Made by a program: the position numbers and the translations under genes. The notes under the pieces are model-generated. The model ran no database searches, was not told the origin of the DNA, and saw nothing but the letters and a program-made list of their open reading frames with translations. Below, one piece after another: positions 34,879 through 43,856 of a stretch of 64,000 nt of DNA; within the stretch, counting starts at the first letter, position 1, and every line of letters begins with the position of its first letter. The DNA comes from Sclerotiophoma versabilis. Lineage: Eukaryota; Ascomycota; Dothideomycetes; Pleosporales; Didymellaceae. Where the stretch lies: positions 1,116,001 through 1,180,000 of the forward strand of contig JAAROD010000004.1 in NCBI GenBank assembly GCA_012274445.1, in the 5' to 3' direction.

Positions 34879-36932
34879 AAAGTCTCCTCATCACCGAATC
34901 CATGGATGATCTTGCTACCTTCGTGCAGCTTGCAGTTTGGGTTGAGGCAACGCTGCCAATGTAGATTGTAGCAGGAGCCGTTAATAACCAATTGCATGCA
35001 TACGATTGCTTGATGATCATCTGTGCCCGGGAAATGTAGCTCGGAACGCTTGTCCCAGAGGTGCATCTCGCACATGTCGTTCTTGCAATCGTACCATTGT
35101 CTCCTGCATGTGGTGCTAGGAGTCGGGAACCATCCCTTTCCTAGTTTTTCTGATTCATGTATGCGACAGGCGTTGTATACGCACGCTGTCCATGATAGTT
35201 TTCCATGATTTGGATTCCGGTGGTCCAAGGCGTACTCTGGTCGTGGGTTCAGAAGCAACGCTGGCTTCCTGTCGAAGTCAGGCTCGTTCCTGCTTCGGTC
35301 GTTTTTCACTTGTCGCTCGAGCTCCCGTTGTGTGGCGTGGTTGCCAGCACTGAGTTTGTCGAAATCGTGTTTCCACCAATCCTGTTGGGATTTACTTAGG
35401 TTGTTGACCTGTCGTTGCCCCGCGCGAGTTTGAAGTGCCATTTGCTGTAGTTTCTTGTCGATGCTCTTGGTAATCCGATCACAGTTTTCCTGAAAGGTAG
35501 CGTTGTTGTCTCGGATTTCTTGACGTGCTAGTTCTGCTTCTGTACGTTCGTTGAATTCACGCATGTCTGTGTCGTACCAACTTTCTTCGGTGTCGGAGGC
35601 GTAGATAATGCCTCCATCCGCTTCTTGTCTGGCAGTGTCGCGTAGTCGCTGAGACATAGTGGGCTGCTTGTGCTTGCACACTTTTAGTCCTCGTTCGTAT
35701 GCCTGTCCCATCTGTGTTGATGGTCGTCCCTTCAGGTCCTGTAGATGCTTCTGCTGTTCATCCACCTCTTGGTATGGTGTAGGTGCTCGGCTTCGGACAT
35801 TCCGTATGTCCTCATCGGATGGTGCGATATAATCGTCATCGGATCCGGTCTCGGGGTCTTCCATAAGACGTCCCATGTCGTCGGTGAGAACTTCCCATTC
35901 ATCACCGGCATCCGCGTCCTCGCGGGTGAGTACGTTGAGTTGTCGAACCACCTTGTTCTTGGATCGACAGTCCTTGGCATAGTGGCCTTGCTTGCCACAT
36001 CCGTAACAAGTCACACCGGACTTGTTCTTCCTATCACTACCCTTGTTTTTCTGATTCCATCGCGGTTCTGGTCCCTTGTTGATGTTGGACAGGTCCATGG
36101 CCTCTGGTCCGTAGTAACCGCTGCTAGTGCTGTTGTGCACCCGGCGTCCAGTGTTTGGCTGGTAGCGATTTCCTCCGCGGGTTCCTCGGTTGAGGTTGTT
36201 GCGCCATGGATTGCGTGGGGGTGGGCGCGTAGTGTGGGATGCCGCTCGCGCACGTGGGTCCTCCCGCAGTTCCTGTTGTAGTTCATACAGCTTGACATCA
36301 ATGTCAATTGCCGTATTGACCAGGGAGTCAAAGTCGTCGGTAGACGCGGCGGTCCGCATCAGTTCCTCCTTGACTCGCGGTTTCAATCCTTGTCGGAACA
36401 TCGTTGTCAACGCGGTGTCGTCCCAGCCGGTGTACGTGGCTAGCTGCTGAAACTTGGCAGCATAGTCGGCGGCTGACGTGGTTTGCTTAATGCGTTGGAT
36501 GTCGCGACGTGCGATGGTTGGTTCGTTGTGTACTCCAAATACTCGGCGTATCTGTTCCTTGAACAGGTCGAAGTCTTCGATCCATGCGTCGATGTCGGTG
36601 GACGTTCCTTCTCCATGGTAACGCTGGATAAAGGGTTTGATCCACGTGAACGCGCGGTCCTTCATGAACGTGGAGACAAGCGTCACACGTTTCTCCTCAG
36701 GGATGCGTTCTCCCTGGAACATGAAGAAGAGGTCGAACTTGATAAGCCAGTCTTCCAGTTTCTCACGAGTACCATCGAAGGTCTCGGGCTTAGCTACTGG
36801 GTATACACTCGTGGACGTAGAGGCTGTCGTGTCTCCGTTCGATCCTTCGTCCATATCGAGGTCGTCGTCGACGCGGTTGCGTGACGCGTTGGAGTTGCTA
36901 GGGGTAGCACGGGATCCTGAGGTAGTACTCAT
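34791..36932 (-). CDS. gag: Gag polyprotein of gypsy K (713 aa)
   Basis: Gag forms the virus-like particle and packages element RNA. Residues about 45-220 match the Retrotrans_gag type (capsid; AWIEDFDLFKEQIRRVFG-like block). An Arg/Asn-rich linker follows, then a CCHC zinc knuckle at C309, C312, H317 and C322. The protein then continues for almost 400 residues, longer than a typical gypsy Gag: an acidic and a coiled-coil-like stretch, then three CX4CX2H units (C584/C589/H592, C616/C621/H624, C662/C667/H670). The ATG at 36932 is the first codon after the LTR, 18 bases away, and RIPed copies align from the same point. The last 29 codons overlap Pol in the -1 frame after the slippery site. The frame is intact, with no sign of RIP. 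Confidence 0.95.
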   Translation of the reverse strand: MSTTSGSRATPSNSNASRNRVDDDLDMDEGSNGDTTASTSTSVYPVAKPETFDGTREKLEDWLIKFDLFFMFQGERIPEEKRVTLVSTFMKDRAFTWIKPFIQRYHGEGTSTDIDAWIEDFDLFKEQIRRVFGVHNEPTIARRDIQRIKQTTSAADYAAKFQQLATYTGWDDTALTTMFRQGLKPRVKEELMRTAASTDDFDSLVNTAIDIDVKLYELQQELREDPRARAASHTTRPPPRNPWRNNLNRGTRGGNRYQPNTGRRVHNSTSSGYYGPEAMDLSNINKGPEPRWNQKNKGSDRKNKSGVTCYGCGKQGHYAKDCRSKNKVVRQLNVLTREDADAGDEWEVLTDDMGRLMEDPETGSDDDYIAPSDEDIRNVRSRAPTPYQEVDEQQKHLQDLKGRPSTQMGQAYERGLKVCKHKQPTMSQRLRDTARQEADGGIIYASDTEESWYDTDMREFNERTEAELARQEIRDNNATFQENCDRITKSIDKKLQQMALQTRAGQRQVNNLSKSQQDWWKHDFDKLSAGNHATQRELERQVKNDRSRNEPDFDRKPALLLNPRPEYALDHRNPNHGKLSWTACVYNACRIHESEKLGKGWFPTPSTTCRRQWYDCKNDMCEMHLWDKRSELHFPGTDDHQAIVCMQLVINGSCYNLHWQRCLNPNCKLHEGSKIIHGFGDEETFLGKRQKSAPPSDPLTLSGTARSSDCPSS
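34875..34881 (-). promoter_or_regulatory. -1 ribosomal frameshift heptamer T TTT TTA
   Basis: The minus strand reads ACT TTT TTA GGC in the gag frame, giving the X XXY YYZ heptamer T TTT TTA, the same as the HIV-1 slippery site. Slipping by -1 enters the Pol frame, which is open from here to 31495; the gag stop follows 84 bases later. The TTTTTTA run is kept in RIPed copy L near 50333. I found no convincing pseudoknot at the usual 5-9 base spacing. Confidence 0.8.
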
Positions 36933-36940
36933 CTTTGGGG

Positions 36941-36948
36941 GTGTTCAA
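36941..36948 (-). other. Candidate self-primer binding site of gypsy K
   Basis: On the minus strand TTGAACAC lies two bases inside the 5' LTR. There is no TGG and no match I recognise to a tRNA 3' end. The 8 bases are perfectly complementary to GTGTTCAA at 37166-37159, which sits where the transcript should start. This is the arrangement of the Tf1/sushi group, where the mRNA 5' end primes reverse transcription. Confidence 0.5.
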
Positions 36949-36950
36949 AG

Positions 36951-37449
36951 TGTTGAAGTTGTACTTTCAAGCAAAGCTCGTAAGCACTATTCGTATTGGT
37001 TCTCAGGGATGAGCGCTGGTACAGGAAGGTCCGTAAGGGTTGGGGTTATTGCCTAGTGAAACACCGTGGCAATAGAGGGTAACAATGAGTAGTATAGAGT
37101 AGACTATCTAGCTCGAGAGTTGGGGTCGAGATTCCAAAGACAAACTTGATTGACTAAGTTGAACACGAACCATAAGGGTTGTGTTCCTACTGACTATATA
37201 CTTGCTATGGGGTAATGCTCGTTGACGAGCGACTAGGGTCAGTCCAATGAAATACATAGCGTTGCTCGTTGACGAGCGATAACATACGATGCTCGTTGAC
37301 GAGCAAGTCACGTGTGTCATGCTCGTTGACGAGCATGTCACGTGACCGTACAAAGGGAGATCCTTCCTGACTCCGCCCCTGGTTCATGGGTGAGGGCTGT
37401 GGTTGGCTACTTAATCACTGTGCCGCTTCGTCCGCACAGGATCGTAACA
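36951..37449 (-). repeat. 5' LTR of gypsy K, carrying the element's promoter
   Basis: It is identical by eye to the 3' LTR. On the minus strand the order is four palindromes, the TATATA box (37195-37200), then about 34 bases later GTGTTCAA (37166-37159), the likely start of transcription, and the U5 end at 36951. The gag ATG follows only 18 bases after the LTR. Confidence 0.97.
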
Positions 37450-37454
37450 TATGC

Positions 37455-39461
37455 TTTATAAGTGCTTATAGAGCTTCTAGGCTAAGGTAGCTAGCTTAAG
37501 TGTACTAGAGGCGCTTACTTAAGCTGCAGAGATAGGAGTTATATAGTTATTTTATTATTACTGCGTTTAGAAGGCTTATAAGATAGTAAGAAAGAGGTTT
37601 ATATTTAAGAAAAGTAAGGTTATAAGTATACTATAGAGTAGCACATATAATGCTTATATTAAGGTCTTTAATATATTCTACCTGCAGAGTACTATTAAGC
37701 CCTAGGTACTATACCCCCTTTTCTTATAATTAAGCTTCTAAGATAATATTAACGTAGAAACCTTTAACTATAATAATATCCTAAAGAAGTAGGTCCTTAG
37801 TATATAGGCTGCGCTTCCTATAAAGGGCGTTCTTTAGTAAATAAGCTCTTTAGCCTGCTATAGAAAACACTTAGGTGCCTGCCTCTATAGTGTTGCTAGA
37901 ATTAGATAGGCAGAAAGACCTAGGTATAAGGCGCTTAGCGCTGTTAACTAGGTGCGTAGCAGCTCTATTATCTAGAATTATACTTTTAGAGAGTAGATAA
38001 GCGTTAAAATCTATAAGGTTATACACTTCTAGAGTCTCTCTTATTAGCTAGGTGTTGCTAAGAGCGCTTATTATCCTTAGGTTAATTAGAGCTGCTTATA
38101 CATTGCCTAGAAACTTAACTTATAGTATCCTAGCTACTAGTTAGAGACCTTATAAGGCCTAGATTAAGTAGTAAGTTTTTAAGTACTAGCTAAGTTGCTT
38201 AATTTTCTTTATAAAGTCTTTAAACTCCCTATAATTAAGCTTCTAGAGTATTTACTAATAAGCTTAGTCTTCTAGTCTATATAGAGGTAAAGACAAGCCT
38301 ATTACTATAGTCTTAAGTGCTTAGCACTATATTAGTTTCTATAGGTAGGTGTAACTCTTAGTCTTATAAGGGCAACTATAGCCTATTTATTTTAAACTTA
38401 AGCTGTTAGGCTTCCCTGTAGGAGCTCCTTAGGCGTCTAATTAATTACTAAAGGTTGTAATTACCTCTAGGTTATCTTTATCTAACCTAATTATATATTT
38501 ATATATTAAGCTACTAAAGACTCTACTTACTTAGTCTAAATTAAGCGTTTTAAGCCCTAGGACAGTATCCTAGATAATTCTTTAGTGTATAGTATAAGCC
38601 TATTCTAGGTTAATTCTATACTCTAATATATTAAGGAAATCTTAAACAGTAAGCTCTCTATTAACTTCTATAAGCTTATAAGACTTAGCTCTTATATATA
38701 GGTATAACTACTTCTAGTACTAGTCTTATAGAGCAGCTTATCTTTACCTAGCTACTCTAAAGTAGGCTCTATACTCTGCCTTAACTTAGTTCTTAGTACT
38801 TAGTATAGTAGGAGTAAGCTTCTAGCATAGTGCTTATATAAGTAATTATAGTATAGTCTTATTATTAGTAATAAGCCGCACTATTACTAGCAAGATAATT
38901 AATAAAGCTACTATAGTATTAACCTAGTTCTATAGTTTCTAAAGACGCTCTGCCTTAGCAGCCTACTTACTTATTTATATTTTGTATTTTATAAGCTTAT
39001 AGTTATATACCTTAGAGCTTAATTACGCTTTAGTAGGTTAGGTAGACTAGCTATAGGTAGCTTGTGCATATAGACAGTTATTATAGGTTAAGCTAGTTAA
39101 TAGATGCCTAGCAGCTTCTAGCTCTGTAATTAAGCTAATAGTAGGCAGCTTAGGGGCTTCTTTATGCATACCTAGCGTATTAGAGGTGTCTAGGTTAATA
39201 AGATCCTACACATTGCGTAGCTTAGCGTGCTAGGTAAGCTAAATATACTAATTAGGCTAGTTATTTCTAGAGTATAGCTAGTAGGCACTAGCTAGTATAG
39301 CTAATAAAGCTTATAAGCTGTAGTTAACCAGCTTACCTATTATTTAGTTTAGTAGCAGGGTAAAAGAAAGTTTTAATTAGAGTAGTTAAGTACTATCTAA
39401 AAGGCTTAATTAGCTAAGTGCGCAGGGAGATCTACTACTCTTTAGAAGCTAGGCTTATAAC
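37455..39461 (-). pseudogene. Copia B gag and protease relic
   Basis: This is the 5' part of copia B between its primer site (39451-39461) and the gypsy K insertion. It aligns with 20891-22900 of copia A in reverse, including the protease-like block near 37950-38000. RIP stops are frequent. Sequence continues without loss across K once the TATGC duplication is removed. Confidence 0.75.
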
Positions 39462-39753
39462 TATTAACAAGCTTATAGTATAATACTTAGGTAATTAAAT
39501 AATTAATTAGTACTTATCTATCTAGATATAATAACTATTTATATATAAAGAAAATATTATTAGTTATATAACTCTAGGATTAAGCTTATAGGCAGTAGTA
39601 GGTCTGCTTAACTATAGTTAGCTTAACTACTAAGCTTCTTAAGAGTTAGCTATAAGCTTAGGCACACAGGCTTATACTTTAGGTAATACCTACCCCTAAT
39701 ATACTAACGCCTCGCTTAGCCTAGCAGTAAGCTAGCAGCTTACTTATATAATA
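39462..39753 (-). repeat. 5' LTR of copia B
   Basis: This 292-base LTR begins TATTAACAAGC and is followed by the AGTAG duplication that also precedes the left LTR. Confidence 0.92.
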
Positions 39754-39758
39754 AGTAG

Positions 39759-40680
39759 CTATAGAGTAGTTAATAAGCTTATTAATAGCTAAATATTAGA
39801 TTATAGATTATAGAGCTACTAAATAGTTCTTAGAAGTTTATATTATATAAGATTAAGAAGCCTAAGTAATAATACTTGCTTATAACTCCTATATTAAGAA
39901 GCTTACTACTAAGTTTAAGGTTTTAGAGAAGAGGTTACTTCTAAGCCTCCTCTTCTCTATAATTAAGCTTTAGAATTATATAGAAAAAGCTTTAAAGTAA
40001 GAAATTAAGGCTTATTAGAAGTAGGTAGAGTTAATATTATATACTATAATTATAATATAGCTAAATATTGCGTATACGGCTTCTTAGCTGTCTTACTATC
40101 TAATAAATTCTAGAGCTGCTTACCTCTAAGCAGCTACTTAAGTTATTAGCTACCTATATAGAACTAAGTACCTAGGTATATAGTATAGAGCTTATTTAGG
40201 CAGCTAGCTTCTTATATGCAGAGACGCTTTATTTACTAATTATAGTAAATTATATTAATTATTTTAGAGGTATATTATACAGCTCTTTAGCAGCCTAATT
40301 ATATAGAAGGCAGCTAGGCAGTCTATAGTAACTACCTTAATAACTAAAGCTAAACTGCTAGCTCTTAAGCATATAGCTAAGAAGAGTACTACTTTAAAGT
40401 AATTTCTCTATAAGCTCTGCCTTAACCTAGAGGTTACTTAGAAGATATTCTGTAATAATTAGTAAACTATATAGTTAGTAGTAGAAGAAAGTAAGTAGCT
40501 TACTACCTAGCTGCGCTATATAGATATATAGAATATATAGCTTAAATAAGAGTATATAAAAGGTACCTTTATAGTAACCTATATAAAAATAAGTAAGATA
40601 CCTACTAATAGGTTAATAAAAGCGCCTCTTAAGTAGGCTTATAAGCGCTTTTTAACCTACCTAAACCTTTAAAATATAAA
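39759..40680 (+). pseudogene. Copia A RT end and RNase H relic
   Basis: The frame of copia A resumes right after the AGTAG duplication of B. It contains the thumb region and then RNase H, recognisable from the order of blocks normally reading YLxGT, GDAxFADY and ALxHVAKE (around 40130-40400) and the CDNQ-like block near 40450. The polyprotein appears to end near 40680. It is heavily RIPed and has no intact catalytic set. Confidence 0.75.
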
Positions 40681-40689
40681 TAGTAAGGT

Positions 40690-42273
40690 ATAATAGGTTA
40701 TAGAGTGATAAAAAGAGTAGTTAAAAAAGAGAATAAATAATTAATTTAACTGCTAGAGAGGATAACTCTCTCTCTTTAGGTGCCTACTACTAAACTCCTA
40801 AATCTAAAGCTCCTTTCTTAGTCTTTATTAAAATAGTAACTCTTTACTAGAAGCTTCTTTATTATATACTAAGTAATACGCAGGTCTATAGACTTCTATA
40901 AGCTTATTAGTACTAAACTATATTATAAAAAAAGAATAGTAACCTATAGAAGTAGTTACACCTCTAGACACCTAGAGCTTATTAGTAAGAGTAATACTAA
41001 CTACCTTAAAAGAGCTAGAGCTATAAGAGCTATTAGTTTATATACTATAAGCTTAAGAAGCTCTAGAACCTATATAGAGTAATAGAAATACTCTAAAGAG
41101 TACTAGAAGTAGTAGTAGGTATAGAGGCTAGTATTAGCTATACTATAGTACTACGTAGCTAAGCTATTAACTAGTAGAGTATATATACAGCCTAAGTAGA
41201 GTATAGCCCTATACTTACTCTACGCAGTGCCTATAATAGGTATAATAGTAGTAGTAGTAGTAGTAGCAAAGGCAGAAGCTAGTAGAGGCAGAGGCAGAGG
41301 CAGTAGTAGTAGCAGAAAAGGTAGCTAGAGAGGGGGTAGTAGTAATAGGTAAGAGAAGAGGGGGCTAGAGTCTCTAATAGAGCCTAGGGGCTTAGCAGAA
41401 GAAGCTTAAATAGCTAAAGCTAAACTACTAATACCTAAAGGTAAGACTAAGTAGTAGAAGTAGGTAGTAGGCGTGTAAGGCGTAAGAAGTAGAGTATAAG
41501 TAGTAGTAGCGTAGTTAGTAGTAGCAGTAGTAGTATAGTAGCACTTAGTATTAGTAGTAGTAGCAGTAGTAGTATACGCAAGGTGCTTAAACTTAGGTTC
41601 TTTCTATCTAAAGTTAGCTAAATAGTTAAAAAGAGCCTAGAAAAGCTATATAAGAAGCTTAATCAGAAGCTATCTAAGCTAGTAGGAAAAGAGCAGCTAC
41701 CTTCTAGCTATAACTTAAGCTTAAATAATAAGTTATAAGTAACTTAAGAGGTATAAGAAGCTTAAGAAGCTTATAGTAAGTAGCTAAATAGGTAGAAGAA
41801 GCTTAAATTAAGAGTAAAATAAGAAAGTACTTATAGCTATAGTAGTAGACTTAGAGATAGTTAAAAATAGTAAAGAAGGCTAATTATATAATAATTAGCT
41901 CTAGTAAAGGTAAAGTAAGCTACTTACTCTGTACCTATACTGCTTATTACTATAAGATATTATATAAAAACTCTAACTATAAATAAACTAAGTAATAGAG
42001 AAGTTAAAATTAAGTAGATAGTACGCAGTTAAGCTATATATTTTAAGTTAAGTATCTAGTAATATATAGAGCTACTTAATATTATAAGGTTAAAGTAGAA
42101 GTATAAACTAATATAAAAAGTTTATACTAGTAAAATAAGCTTCTCTAATAATAATTAGAAGCTTAAAATAGTACCTTATATAGAAAGTATAATAATTACT
42201 ACTAAATAAAGTAATAAGCTATATAGTAGTTTATTAGATACTTTTTTATTTATAGAAGACTATCTAAAAGATA
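40690..42273 (+). other. Extra 1.6-kb region between RNase H and 3' LTR of copia A
   Basis: Ordinary copia elements have only a short 3' untranslated region, but here about 1.6 kb separates RNase H from the LTR. The same region is present in copia B (25538-27140, inverted), so it belongs to the element. It contains runs of AGT/AGC triplets and a GAGGCA-type hexamer repeat (41240-41320), which would encode low-complexity protein on either strand. I cannot assign a function; a third ORF in sense or antisense is possible. Confidence 0.6.
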
Positions 42274-42565
42274 TATTATATAAGTAAGCTACTAGCTTAC
42301 TACTAGGCTAAGTAACGCGTTAGCGTATTAAAGCTAGGTATTACCTAAAGTATAAGCCTATATGCCTAAGCTTATAGCTAACTCTTAAGAAGCTTAGTAG
42401 TTAAGCTAACTATAGTTAAGTAGACCTACTACTACCTATAAGCTTAATTCTAGAGTTATATAACTAATAATATTTTCTTTATATATAAATAGTTATTACG
42501 TCTAGATAGATAGGCACTAATTAATTATTTAATTACCTAAGTATTATACTATAAGCTTATTAATA
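42274..42565 (+). repeat. 3' LTR of copia A
   Basis: This 292-base copy differs from the left LTR at scattered RIP-type sites. It is followed by ATAAA and then by the remaining 3' end of transposon F. Confidence 0.92.
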
Positions 42566-42570
42566 ATAAA

Positions 42571-42698
42571 GTAGAAGAGGTTTCTAAGTAATATTATAGG
42601 TTATTCTGCTCTATATAGTGCTAAAGTAGGTTATTATAGGCTATACTAGAGCTAGTTTTAGTATAGTTTTAGTAAAAGTATATAGCTTACCTATAAGG
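42571..42698 (+). mobile_element. 3' end and terminal inverted repeat of Fot1/pogo-like F
   Basis: After copia A and its ATAAA duplication, the sequence continues exactly where 20593 stopped: it aligns with 55443-55586 of copy G. It contains the right inverted repeat (CTTAGTAAAA-like inner part, ending CTATAAGG) and then TA. Confidence 0.85.
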
Positions 42699-42700
42699 TA

Positions 42701-42847
42701 TATTACTACTTATTATTACTCTCTATTATTATAGTATTTTACTAGGTAATAACCTAACTTCTTATAGACTCTGCTATACTAGTACTTATTTCTAAGAACT
42801 AATATAAATAGTACTTATAAGCTCTACTTAGAAGTATAACTTTATTA
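42701..42847 (+). repeat. Truncated K-family gypsy LTR
   Basis: About 147 bases match the U5-side end of the K LTR in plus orientation (compare 48170-48308), RIPed. The rest of the LTR is missing at the junction with transposon F. Confidence 0.8.
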
Positions 42848-43090
42848 GTAATCTAGCTTTATAAGAGCTTCTATATAGCTAGTAGAGTTATAAAATTATT
42901 AACTATTTACTTTATAGGTATTAGCTATCTCTTTATAAGTTCTCTAATATACTATACTAGCTCTACCTTATCTTATAAGTAGAGTAATCGTTTATTAAGT
43001 CTACTATTTTAAAGTAAGATATAAATTCTCTTTACTTAGTAGATTAATATTATTTAAGATATACTATGTTTTTAAGCTATTTTTGTACAC
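42848..43090 (-). pseudogene. Relic of a second pogo-like transposase N-terminus
   Basis: On the minus strand one frame reads like the CENP-B/Tc5-type DNA-binding domain of pogo transposases: an ELVxYIRELxxRxLxP-like helix followed by a NFxTLLA-like block, allowing for RIP stops. It is not the F/G family, whose corresponding region differs. The gypsy LTR fragment cuts it at 42847, and the RIPed DNA ends near 43134 with the start of the gene island. Confidence 0.5.
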
Positions 43091-43134
43091 AAATTATCTT
43101 CTCCTAAACTAGCTGCGTCTAATTTCTAAATTGC

Positions 43135-43856
43135 AGCCTTAATGGACATAGTGGCGTTGTGTTATAGGGGGTGAAAAGATAGGATAAGTTAGGTAAGGGG
43201 TGTGCAACTAGTAACCGTGCACGGTAATCCTTGCGAGCATTTCCTCCGTCGCGCACATTTCAGTAGCTCCTGTTTGCTATGATCTTCGCAGGCTGCTGCA
43301 TAAACTTGCTATCACTCAACTAAAGCATTTGCAACGGAGCCTTAATGAGTCGATTGGCAGTGCTTTATTCAAGTCGAGACGTTCGGATCGGTTCTGCTTC
43401 TTGACATTCAAATAGCGTTCAATCCTTGACCAATTATCATTGTCCACTTTCAGCTAGTACCTCTTAGCCCTCAACCAGTCAGCTTGTCAGAGGCCTGTGT
43501 AATCCAGCATGGATGAAGTCCAGTGGCAATCTCCTAAGTTGTAGGTCACTAAATGGTTTGTCATCAATGCAACTTCACAAAATCGGCACTTCATAGCTTC
43601 AGGTAAGCACGGCTAGTGTCTGTGCCGCAAAAGCTCACCCCGCAACTAGTGTGCTTATTCACCATCCACAGCGTGGTAGAGCCAATCAATCATTCGCACG
43701 CCTTGACAGCAGCAAGCCCCATTTCTGCGCTAGGAGCATCGCATCTGTCCACGCCGACGCTTGAGGAGATGCACGTGCAAGAAAGCTCAGAGATCAAAAG
43801 GGCTACTGCTTTTTGGAACCACGGTATAGCAACCACTTTCTTTCATCGCCACCGCC
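43135..43856 (+). promoter_or_regulatory. Upstream region of the LtrA gene
   Basis: Normal, non-RIPed composition starts sharply near 43131. No coding region is convincing here. CCAAT motifs occur at 43429-43433 and 43682-43686, the latter about 170 bases before the ATG. An 89-codon ORF (43616-43885) overlaps the gene start in another frame and lies mostly in the likely 5' leader. No clear TATA box was found. Confidence 0.45.

Larger units (their letters stand above)
30452..37449 (-). mobile_element. Intact Ty3/gypsy chromovirus K, not RIPed
   Basis: This 6998-base element has two 499-base LTRs that are identical by eye, a perfect TATGC duplication (30447-30451 and 37450-37454), complete gag and pol, a polypurine tract and normal base composition, all inside a RIPed copia. 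It reads on the minus strand. The C-terminal chromodomain of Pol places it with the chromoviruses, which can direct integration to heterochromatin. Identical LTRs and lack of RIP mean a very recent insertion. RIPed relatives in this window are J, L, H, I and an LTR fragment at 42701. Confidence 0.97.
25246..39753 (-). mobile_element. Copia-type retrotransposon B, RIPed, split by intact gypsy K
   Basis: B belongs to the same family as A but is inverted. Its 292-base LTRs (25246-25537 and 39462-39753) are flanked by AGTAG (25241-25245 and 39754-39758). Without K and its TATGC duplication the element is about 7.5 kb. The primer site is at 39451-39461, so the 5' end is at the right. B inserted just after the catalytic motif of copia A reverse transcriptase. 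K later inserted between the protease and integrase regions of B. Confidence 0.92.
20599..42565 (+). mobile_element. Copia-type retrotransposon A, RIPed, split by nested copia B
   Basis: A has two 292-base direct LTRs (20599-20890 and 42274-42565) flanked by ATAAA on each side (20594-20598 and 42566-42570). Its GTTATAAGCCT primer site starts at 20891. Subtracting copia B and the AGTAG duplication gives about 7.45 kb. Gag, protease, integrase and most of reverse transcriptase lie left of B; the rest of RT and RNase H lie right of it, followed by an extra region of about 1.6 kb before the 3' LTR. A is inserted near the end of transposase F. Confidence 0.9.
18887..42698 (+). mobile_element. Fot1/pogo-like DNA transposon F, RIPed, split by nested copia A
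   Basis: The outer ends are inverted repeats: the left begins CCTTACAGGTAAGCTGCG at 18887 and the right ends with its complement at 42698, each beside a TA target duplication (18885-18886 and 42699-42700). Removing copia A with its ATAAA duplication leaves about 1840 bases, the normal size of Fot1-type elements and close to copy G (about 1858). The left flank is gypsy E integrase while the right flank is a K-family LTR fragment, so the two flanks do not make one continuous target. Confidence 0.85.

Noticed and set aside
35745..36281. Plus-strand ORFs of 178 and 153 codons opposite K gag and pol
   Set aside because: Shadows of the intact minus-strand coding frames; no motif, no start context and no relic of equal length was recognised.
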